Assembly: GCA_021160785.1 (NCBI GenBank)
Contig: JAGHBX010000118.1
Location: forward strand, 1-5,255
Direction of reading: 5' to 3'
Length of the DNA: 5,255 nucleotides
Source of the DNA: Planctomycetota bacterium
GTDB taxonomy: Bacteria; Planctomycetota; Phycisphaerae; Sedimentisphaerales; Anaerohalosphaeraceae
Position numbers and translations under genes: made by a program. The notes under the pieces were generated by a model. It made no database searches, was not told where the DNA came from, and saw only the letters and a list, made by a program, of their open reading frames with translations. Below are positions 1 through 5,255 of the stretch, one piece after another. Position 1 is the stretch's first letter, and each line of letters begins with the position of its first letter.

Positions 1-378
1 CCTGCCGTCCTTATCCCACACACGCACTTTCCAATAGCACCGCTGCGCCGACCGCAGGGCTTTGCCCGAATAGACCACGCCAACCGACTCGCTGGAATCG
101 ACCCTGCCGCTGTCCCACAAATCCCCCTTGTCGGCATTGAGTATAGCTTCACTGCTCGCAACGAGCACCCGGTAGCTGCTCTGCTTTTGCCCTCGCTCAT
201 CCGACTGCAATACCCAACTAAGTCGCGGAGCGCTCTCATCGACGCCCAATGGATTTACGCGATATTCACAACCAAGCCCCCCTGCCCCGATTCCCGACAA
301 CTCGCCAAAAGAAACAGGACATGCAACCGCAGCGACAACCAACACGCAAACAAGAAAAGTTCCAAATGATTTATTCAT
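1..378 (-). CDS. GH78 alpha-L-rhamnosidase, N-terminal fragment (cut by left window edge)
   Basis: The first 126 residues of a large exported enzyme are present; the rest lies beyond the left edge. Residues 1-25 form a signal peptide (Lys3, then a hydrophobic stretch around 7-19, with likely cleavage near VSFG-E). The mature part starts with the pattern typical of bacterial GH78 enzymes: CEYRVNPLGVDESAPRLSW (about 37-55), QSDERGQKQSSYRVLVAS (58-75), GDLWDSGRV (85-93) and CYWKVRVWDKDG (114-125). Together these form the N-terminal fibronectin-III-like domain of the Bac_rhamnosid family. The catalytic (alpha/alpha)6 barrel is not in view, so activity is inferred. GH78 enzymes remove terminal alpha-L-rhamnose from polysaccharides and glycosides. 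The ATG is preceded by GAAGG at a good distance and lies 43 bases after the GH95 stop, consistent with one operon. The family call is strong; substrate is unknown. Confidence 0.88.
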   Translation of the reverse strand, partial: MNKSFGTFLVCVLVVAAVACPVSFGELSGIGAGGLGCEYRVNPLGVDESAPRLSWVLQSDERGQKQSSYRVLVASSEAILNADKGDLWDSGRVDSSESVGVVYSGKALRSAQRCYWKVRVWDKDGR

Positions 379-387
379 ATCCAAACG

Positions 388-392
388 CCTTC
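388..392 (-). promoter_or_regulatory. Shine-Dalgarno site of the GH78 gene
   Basis: Read on the minus strand this is GAAGG, 9 bases before the ATG at 378. It supports that start, which also gives a complete signal peptide. The site sits inside the 43-base gap after the GH95 stop codon. Confidence 0.6.
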
Positions 393-421
393 AGCTATTA
401 TCGCTATTGTCAGTTCCGCAG

Positions 422-2899
422 TCACTTCATCTTAATTTCTAATTCAATCTCCCGCCCGGCGCCGAGTGCGACCGTGCGGGCGTTCTTGTTGTTGGTTTTC
501 CGAATCGAGGCTTTGCCATTCTTCACAGAGATACTCGTTATCTCAGAAGGCGCCTCCAATGTGACCGATTGCTTAACAGCCGATTCGAGGCTGATCCGGA
601 TACGGTTATTATCCCAATGGAGGCGTTTGATCTCTATCTGTCCGCGGCACAAGACTCCTTCAATCGTGCCGGTCGGCCAGGCTGCCGGAAGAGCCGGCAG
701 CAACTGGATCCTGCCGGGCTCCGACGCCGCTAACATCTTGATGAGCACCGCGGGCATGCCTCCGCTTATATCCATATTGAACAGCGATTTATGGTTGTGC
801 ATACTGGCCAGATTATTCAGCCAGAACCGGTTTACCAGGTGGATCAGGCATTCGTAGGCCAGTTCATCTTCGCCAAGGCTGGTGGCGGCCTGTCCGAGCT
901 GAACCAGTCCAAACGACATAAAGCCCGACGCTTTGCCCTTCCAGTGTCGATCGAGCTTGTACTCAATGCTTTTCTTAAAAGCGGACTGAAGTGCGCCGCT
1001 CTCGGCGATCTCTTTCGGCATGCCGTCATAAAGCGGGTACAGTTGAGAGGAGTGCCTATGGCTGTCCCGATTGTCCAGCCTGGGCGTCAGCCATTCCTTG
1101 ATAATGCCCTCGTCGCTGATCGTATAATCCGGCATCTTTTTAAGCATGCTCCGCCAGAGAGAAATCTTCTCCTGATTTTTGCCCAATTCGCCGCTGGCGG
1201 CGATCAGGTTCCGCAGTAATTCCTTTGCCGCGGCGACATCCATGGTGGCGTTGAAAGTGCCTTGCGAATTTGTGTTGCCGGGAGTGTTTTCCGGTGATTG
1301 TGTCGGGCTGAATATGTATTTCCCGTCGGGCCCTTCGTAAAGATAGTCTTCAAAGAACAGGGCCGCCTTTTCCATGAAGGGCAGAGCATGCTCAGCCAAA
1401 AACGCCCGGTCGCCCGTGTAGAGATAATAGTCATAAAAGAAGTGAGCGGACCAGGCCGCGCCGCCTACCCAGAACCCGCCGGCAAAACTCGGGGCAAGCG
1501 CATTATTGAAGCCGTTGGTTGTGGATCGCGAGGGCAGTACGACCCCCCGGCATCCAAAAATATGCTTGGCGTTGATCTTCAGATAGGGAACTATCGATTC
1601 GATGTAGGAGGTATAAGCCAACATAAGCTCCGGCGTGTTGCCCATCAGCATAGCCGCGATAGCCGACGGCACATTGCCGTTGTGGGTAAAGTCGCTCGCC
1701 CAGCCGGGCACATAGGTTCCGCCCCACACGCCTTGCAGGGTGGGAGGAAGCTGACCCGTGCATGAGATGATATTGTAGCGGGCCGCGTCGAATTCCTTCT
1801 CCACCAGCGCCCTGCAGAGATTGACATTGCTCGTCTTGGCGAGCAGCTCTTCAGTGGTCAGTTTATGGTCCGCCCCGCCGCCAATGTCCAGACGCATACG
1901 CATGAACATCTCGCCATGGATGCGCTTATGCTCGGTGAGCAGGCTTTGATAATCGGTACTCAGGCCGGACAGGGCGTTCTTCATCCCGTCGAAAGACGAC
2001 CGATCGGGATCATAGAGCATTTTAATATCGACAAAAACCAGCACGCTGTCTGCGCCGGTCACAATCAGCGTTTCACCTTCCGCCCGTTTGGCGCCGTTTT
2101 TCGCAACAATATATGCCATGCCTTCCAGGGCATGGATACTGCCGGGATAAGCTTTGGTAAAACTATTCCGAAAAGTCAGTCCGGACTCATCGGCGGTTGA
2201 TTTAACATCGGCGATATGTGTTTTGAACCTGTCAGCAGACCTCTCTAATGTACGCGCATCAAGCTTTTCGCTGGGCTTGCGGGGCCCGAGTTTCAGCCGG
2301 CAGCTCACCGACCCGGCTTTTGGACCGGTGATCGACAGTACGGCAACGCCATTCGCCCTGGAAACAAACAATCGTCGCTCGAACACGCCGCGGTTGTCGG
2401 CCCAATGCACTGTCGCCTCGCCCGTCTGGAAATCCACGGACCGCATATAATCGCTGATGTCCCCCTCGGATTCCATCGTTATATTGAAATCGAAAGCCGG
2501 CACAAACGGATCCGGATACATGAAACCTGTCTGTCCGGAAAAATCGAACGCCAACTCGGTCGCCTGCCTGTACAACCCGCGGTCGATCAGATTTCTGACC
2601 TCAAATAAACGCGCTGACGAGTCCGGCGGCATCGTAGGGGGACCCATCGGCAGGAACAATCTCTCATGAGTGAAAACAATGGTTTCATCCAGGGGACGGC
2701 TAAGTACATTGGCCCCGATTGTGCCGTTTCCGGAGATCAGTCCATGCTCCCATGTCTCAGCCGGCTGGGAGCTGACAAAACCACGTTCGGGCGATTGCAG
2801 TCGCCTGGATACCCCCGATGAATCAGCAATCAGGACCACAGTGATCAAGCCAATCGCAAGTGAAACCATACGTCCGGAGATAAGCGAATTCATTTTCAT
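422..2899 (-). CDS. GH95-like alpha-L-fucosidase / alpha-L-galactosidase, exported, divergent
   Basis: An 825-residue exported glycosidase. Residues 1-31 are a signal peptide (MKMNSLISGR, then a hydrophobic run to about 26). The N-terminal GH95 beta domain is seen from about 49 (ETWEHGLISGNGTIGANVL). The (alpha/alpha)6 barrel follows from about 360. Landmarks shared with GH95 are PPTLQGVWGG (385-394), WASDFTHNGN (400-409), SPTQSPEN (531-538), HRHSSQLYPLYDG (614-626), LFNMD (706-710) and the C-terminal LLPALPAAWPTGTIEG (733-748). By alignment from memory with Bifidobacterium bifidum AfcA, Asn407 and Asn409 match the water-activating asparagine pair, Glu537 the general acid and Asp710 the general base. 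All four are present. Surroundings differ from textbook GH95: the usual QMNYWPA stretch after the asparagines is VPSAIAA, and DGNFGG after the aspartate is DISGG. Exact substrate is therefore open. An upstream ATG at 3016 would overlap the peptidase gene; the ATG at 2899 has a good Shine-Dalgarno site and yields the signal peptide. Confidence 0.85.
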   Translation of the reverse strand: MKMNSLISGRMVSLAIGLITVVLIADSSGVSRRLQSPERGFVSSQPAETWEHGLISGNGTIGANVLSRPLDETIVFTHERLFLPMGPPTMPPDSSARLFEVRNLIDRGLYRQATELAFDFSGQTGFMYPDPFVPAFDFNITMESEGDISDYMRSVDFQTGEATVHWADNRGVFERRLFVSRANGVAVLSITGPKAGSVSCRLKLGPRKPSEKLDARTLERSADRFKTHIADVKSTADESGLTFRNSFTKAYPGSIHALEGMAYIVAKNGAKRAEGETLIVTGADSVLVFVDIKMLYDPDRSSFDGMKNALSGLSTDYQSLLTEHKRIHGEMFMRMRLDIGGGADHKLTTEELLAKTSNVNLCRALVEKEFDAARYNIISCTGQLPPTLQGVWGGTYVPGWASDFTHNGNVPSAIAAMLMGNTPELMLAYTSYIESIVPYLKINAKHIFGCRGVVLPSRSTTNGFNNALAPSFAGGFWVGGAAWSAHFFYDYYLYTGDRAFLAEHALPFMEKAALFFEDYLYEGPDGKYIFSPTQSPENTPGNTNSQGTFNATMDVAAAKELLRNLIAASGELGKNQEKISLWRSMLKKMPDYTISDEGIIKEWLTPRLDNRDSHRHSSQLYPLYDGMPKEIAESGALQSAFKKSIEYKLDRHWKGKASGFMSFGLVQLGQAATSLGEDELAYECLIHLVNRFWLNNLASMHNHKSLFNMDISGGMPAVLIKMLAASEPGRIQLLPALPAAWPTGTIEGVLCRGQIEIKRLHWDNNRIRISLESAVKQSVTLEAPSEITSISVKNGKASIRKTNNKNARTVALGAGREIELEIKMK

Positions 2900-2908
2900 A
2901 ACGTCCGG

Positions 2909-2915
2909 TCCTTTC
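2909..2915 (-). promoter_or_regulatory. Shine-Dalgarno site deciding the GH95 start
   Basis: GAAAGGA on the minus strand lies 9 bases before the ATG at 2899 and 15 bases before the next in-frame ATG at 2893. It favours the MKMN start over both the downstream Met and the far upstream one at 3016, which has no such support and would overlap the previous gene by 71 bases. Confidence 0.65.
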
Positions 2916-2945
2916 AATAAATTCTTCGCAGGCCATAACTCCTTG

Positions 2946-3698
2946 TTACTGCAACGGCCCCCATATCTCAACCAACAAATCATGTAAGACCGGATCGTGC
3001 TCCTTGAGTTCCGCACGACAGAAGGGATAGAAGTCGTTGCGGTAGAAGTAGGCTTCCGTTCCTTCGGCGAAATACTCCATTTGATCGGTCAGGGCGTAAT
3101 GGCGAACCCTCTTGCCCGTATAGAGAAGCACGTTTTCGTAGATGCCGGCGGCTTTAGCCTTTTTGTAAGCGTCAATAATGCGCTGATCTCCGAAGCCTAA
3201 GTACTGATCGTGATAAGCGTGGGCCAATTCGTGGAGGACCACAGCCGGATGTTTGATCATTTGACTCCGCGACAGAAGAGTCTTCGCCCGCGGAATATGC
3301 ACCTTCTTAGCCAGACGCGGATCATGGCCGTGGGACTTCAGCCAGCCGACATTCGGATGATACTGCATCGACCCCAACGTGGGGTGGTGATGCTCGATCC
3401 AAATCTCCAGCTTGCGCATCCTGGCGAGTTTTTCTTCCGGCAATAGAATCGCGATCCGCTGGAGGTGATTAGCCAACATCTTCAGGGCATCGGCCCCGGC
3501 CTGGCTGTGTTCTCCTTCCAGCATTTGCGGATCCACGTAAACAGTCCAGCCCTCGATCTTTTGAACAACCGGCTCAAACCGGTGATTCCTGGCTTCTTCT
3601 ATTGAGTTGGAACGTGAGTCTGCTTTCTTTGCACCGCTTGTTAGCGACAGGGCCCCGCACACGAGCAACATCAAGATGGTCTGTTTGATTGATTTCAT
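2946..3698 (-). CDS. Exported putative zinc metallopeptidase (HExxH...E, gluzincin type)
   Basis: A 250-residue protein with a signal peptide (MKSIKQ, hydrophobic 8-20, likely cleavage near TSGA, about residue 23). The key motif is VVLHELAHAYHD at 153-164: His156 and His160 would bind zinc and Glu157 would be the catalytic base. About 50 residues later, DQMEYFAEGTEAYF (205-218) offers Glu212 as the third ligand, in the style of gluzincins such as the anthrax lethal factor group (E-F-F-A-E). Around these are GWTVYVDPQML (50-60), a segment near 98-135 rich in His and Trp (WIEHHHP, YHPNVGWL, HDPRLAKKV) and a C-terminal RNDFYPFCRAELKEHDP (220-236). I recall similar short secreted proteins annotated only as hypothetical or metallopeptidase in planctomycetes; no substrate is known to me. 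It sits 46 bases before the GH95 gene and 92 bases after the GH89 gene, so a role in trimming glycoprotein backbones is possible but inferred. It could also be a catalytically modified relative. Confidence 0.72.
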   Translation of the reverse strand: MKSIKQTILMLLVCGALSLTSGAKKADSRSNSIEEARNHRFEPVVQKIEGWTVYVDPQMLEGEHSQAGADALKMLANHLQRIAILLPEEKLARMRKLEIWIEHHHPTLGSMQYHPNVGWLKSHGHDPRLAKKVHIPRAKTLLSRSQMIKHPAVVLHELAHAYHDQYLGFGDQRIIDAYKKAKAAGIYENVLLYTGKRVRHYALTDQMEYFAEGTEAYFYRNDFYPFCRAELKEHDPVLHDLLVEIWGPLQ

Positions 3699-3706
3699 TT
3701 GGATTA

Positions 3707-3712
3707 CCTTTC
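3707..3712 (-). promoter_or_regulatory. Shine-Dalgarno site of the peptidase gene
   Basis: GAAAGG on the minus strand lies 8 bases before the ATG at 3698 and confirms that start, which also opens a clean signal peptide. Confidence 0.6.
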
Positions 3713-3743
3713 ATTCCCGGTTCCGTTTGGTGATTGCTCGCTT

Positions 3744-3772
3744 ATTATACCCCAAAGCCTCCGAAATGAACA
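3744..3772 (-). promoter_or_regulatory. Candidate sigma-70-type promoter before the peptidase gene
   Basis: The 92-base gap between the GH89 stop and the peptidase start contains a perfect TATAAT on the minus strand (3744-3749), with the start codon 45 bases downstream. At a 17-base spacer the upstream hexamer is TGTTCA (3767-3772), which matches TTGACA at only three positions, so the -35 element is weak. Transcription would start near 3737 and leave a short leader carrying the Shine-Dalgarno site. This could let the peptidase, GH95 and GH78 genes be expressed separately from GH89. The match rests mainly on one hexamer and could be chance in the most AT-rich stretch of the window. Confidence 0.4.
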
Positions 3773-3790
3773 GTTAATTCATCCGTGGTG

Positions 3791-5255
3791 CTATTTGTCG
3801 CAGGCCATTACTTCGACCAGGTGGCGGCCGGTATTGGCCGAGTTGTGCGTTACCGTTACGCGAATGTACCGGGCATCGCGCGGCGCAAAGGTGCATGTAA
3901 TGCCTGCGGCTGTGGACAATTCCTTGTTTTGACGCTTGTCCGCCGCCAACTGCCATGTCCCGCCGTCCACTGAGGTCTCAACCGTGAATCCGTAATATCG
4001 CTTGTCGCCGTAGTAAAGTACGACAACGACCCGGCCCACGGAGGTGATCTCCTCCAGATCGACCTGCCACCATGCAGGGCCCGGATGCTGCCGGACATCG
4101 GTCGCCCAGAAGCGGTCGGTGTTGCCGGCGTAGCCATCGTTGGCCAATCGAGCTGGATATGGTTGTAGCGAACCGGAGCAAGTCACCGGTTTGCCGGTGG
4201 TCAGACTCAAGGCGTCGCCAGGGGCGGGTTTGAATGCGCCGCCGTACCTGGCCCACAGTTTTCTCGCTGCGGCAATGCTGTCGCCGCGCGGCGCGATCGG
4301 ATACGTCTCGGTCCCGTCCGCCCAGTCCCGCTCCCATTCCCATAGCTTCTGTGAAAATGCCTTGCTGTCGAACGGATGCTCGCCATCCAACGACTCGCCG
4401 ACCTCGCGCAGATACCATTCCCAACGGTGAAGGTAGAACCCGCCAAGCATGCCGCTCCATTCTTTGCGGGCATAATCGCGAATCACTTTCCCTGTGCCCC
4501 ACAGGGTCAACACTCGCCGGGCGTTCCACTCGAACTTCGCCCGCTCGGCGTCATTGGTTCCCCAACGCCTGGCGTCTGCCAGCCAGCGCCCTAACAGAAA
4601 CTCCCTGCGTGTGGCTAACAATTCGTCCAAATCCCGGATCAGTTGCAGAAACTTCTCCGAAGCTGCGCGAAATTCTTCGGCGTTTCCCGAGCGGTGGGCT
4701 TCAACGATTTTGCGCTGCAAACTGCTCGCATGATTTGACAGTACCTGCCTCGCCACGTTGACCAGATCAAAGCGGTACGTGTCCGCTTCGCCTAACGTAT
4801 CGGCAGCCTGGAGCAGACGCCGCCAGGCGTCGGCGAGTTGGAGATTGTCGTAGGGCGTGCCCCCGGCCGGATTGAGCGACGGAATGCGAAGGACGATCCC
4901 CTGGGTCCCGTGGGGCGCAGTATAGACCGTGCTTTGGAGAATCAGCCAGGCAGCCTCGGCGTCAGCATTCGCCTGGCCGTAGCGGTAATGCGCGTAACCT
5001 TTGATCCATTGACTCAAATCCAACGGCCTATTCCTCCAGGCCATCTCGAACATCTGGTCGTAAACGACAGGGTTGTATCCAAGGCCTTCGTTGACAAATC
5101 CCAGGCCAATGAGCTTTCCTGCTTTGGGGTCCTGCCGGGCCGCGGTTAATCCAGCATTGTTGCGGTCGAGCCTTCCACCTAAGAAAACCGTGCCGCCGAA
5201 GTTCTGCACATTACACCATATCCACGGCTTGCCGCAGAAAGCATCGGTGTGGGAC
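3791..5255 (-). CDS. GH89 alpha-N-acetylglucosaminidase with C-terminal F5/8 type C domain (N-terminus cut by right window edge)
   Basis: The last 487 residues of a NAGLU-type enzyme; the frame stays open to the right edge. The visible part begins inside the catalytic barrel with FCGKPWIWCNVQNFGG (6-21), close to the KPFIWCMLHNFGG of human NAGLU. GLGFVNEGLGYNPVVYDQMF (50-69) then carries Glu56, which matches the nucleophile of the family (Glu446 in human NAGLU). The general acid lies off the window. The all-helical NAGLU C-terminal domain runs to about 335, including WIKGYAHYRYG (83-93) and GFYLHRWEWYL (272-282). An F5/8 type C (discoidin/CBM32-like) domain fills about 349-487, with DRFWATD (380-386) and WWQVDLEEI (395-403). 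Family members release terminal alpha-linked GlcNAc, from heparan sulfate in animals and from GlcNAc-alpha-1,4-Gal mucin caps in Clostridium perfringens. A GTG at 5209 lies within the conserved core and is not the true start. Signal peptide and full length cannot be seen. Confidence 0.93.
   Translation of the reverse strand, partial: SHTDAFCGKPWIWCNVQNFGGTVFLGGRLDRNNAGLTAARQDPKAGKLIGLGFVNEGLGYNPVVYDQMFEMAWRNRPLDLSQWIKGYAHYRYGQANADAEAAWLILQSTVYTAPHGTQGIVLRIPSLNPAGGTPYDNLQLADAWRRLLQAADTLGEADTYRFDLVNVARQVLSNHASSLQRKIVEAHRSGNAEEFRAASEKFLQLIRDLDELLATRREFLLGRWLADARRWGTNDAERAKFEWNARRVLTLWGTGKVIRDYARKEWSGMLGGFYLHRWEWYLREVGESLDGEHPFDSKAFSQKLWEWERDWADGTETYPIAPRGDSIAAARKLWARYGGAFKPAPGDALSLTTGKPVTCSGSLQPYPARLANDGYAGNTDRFWATDVRQHPGPAWWQVDLEEITSVGRVVVVLYYGDKRYYGFTVETSVDGGTWQLAADKRQNKELSTAAGITCTFAPRDARYIRVTVTHNSANTGRHLVEVMACDK

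Noticed and set aside
394..408. Two copies of AATAGC (minus strand) 9 bases apart in the GH95-GH78 gap
   Set aside because: A six-base direct repeat in a short AT-rich gap is likely chance; no palindrome or operator-like symmetry accompanies it.
249..857. Plus-strand open frames such as 249-857, 791-1219, 1298-1765 and 4234-4761
   Set aside because: They are antisense to well-supported family genes, show no domain-like sequence, have compositions expected of reverse-frame shadows, and none has a convincing start context.
2823..2936. 37-codon minus-strand frame starting in the peptidase-GH95 gap (MACEEFIER...)
   Set aside because: AAGGAG precedes its ATG by only 2 bases, too close for efficient use. 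Most of the frame overlaps the GH95 signal peptide out of frame and it has no recognisable features. It could only matter for translational coupling.
2900..3016. N-terminal extension of the GH95 gene to an ATG at 3016 (39 more residues)
   Set aside because: It overlaps the peptidase coding end by 71 bases, would bury the signal peptide behind an unrelated Arg- and Cys-containing segment, and the ATG at 2899 has a well-placed Shine-Dalgarno site.
3766..3784. Small inverted repeat (ATGAA / TTCAT, 7-base loop) after the GH89 stop
   Set aside because: The stem is only five A/T-rich pairs without a following T run on the minus strand. It is too weak to call a terminator.
5207..5209. GTG at 5209 as the start of the GH89 gene
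   Set aside because: The frame continues to the window edge through conserved GH89 core sequence (KPWIWC), so this is an internal valine codon.

Overview
The window holds four genes, all on the minus strand, so they read from the right edge to the left. They look like part of a locus for breaking down complex host or algal glycans. In transcription order they are: the C-terminal part of a GH89 alpha-N-acetylglucosaminidase ending in an F5/8 type C (discoidin, CBM32-like) domain (3791-5255, cut by the right edge); a small exported protein with a gluzincin-type HELAH zinc-protease motif (2946-3698); a divergent GH95 alpha-L-fucosidase/galactosidase-like enzyme (422-2899); and the N-terminal part of a GH78 alpha-L-rhamnosidase (1-378, cut by the left edge).

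The three genes whose starts lie in the window all begin with a signal peptide and have a good Shine-Dalgarno sequence 8-9 bases from the chosen ATG. The last three genes are separated by only 46 and 43 bases, as expected of one transcript. The 92-base gap after the GH89 gene has no convincing terminator. It does contain a perfect TATAAT on the minus strand, so the peptidase-GH95-GH78 trio may have its own promoter as well as receiving read-through from GH89.

Biologically, an exo-alpha-GlcNAc-ase, an alpha-fucosidase-like enzyme, an alpha-rhamnosidase and a protease would act on exposed sugar ends and on protein backbone. Alpha-GlcNAc and fucose suggest mucin- or glycosaminoglycan-like glycoconjugates, and rhamnose suggests plant, algal or bacterial polysaccharides. 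No SusC/SusD pair, sulfatase, transporter or regulator is visible in these 5.3 kb. Moderately GC-rich DNA, clusters of exported glycosidases and the style of the small peptidase fit the Planctomycetota-Verrucomicrobiota-Lentisphaerota group, Planctomycetota most likely. That is an inference from general family knowledge, not a proven placement.

No tRNA, rRNA, CRISPR array, insertion sequence, phage gene or long repeat was seen. The many plus-strand open frames lie antisense to the four genes and are read as shadows. The points most worth a second look are the active-site surroundings of the GH95-like enzyme, the uncharacterised peptidase, and its placement between glycosidases.
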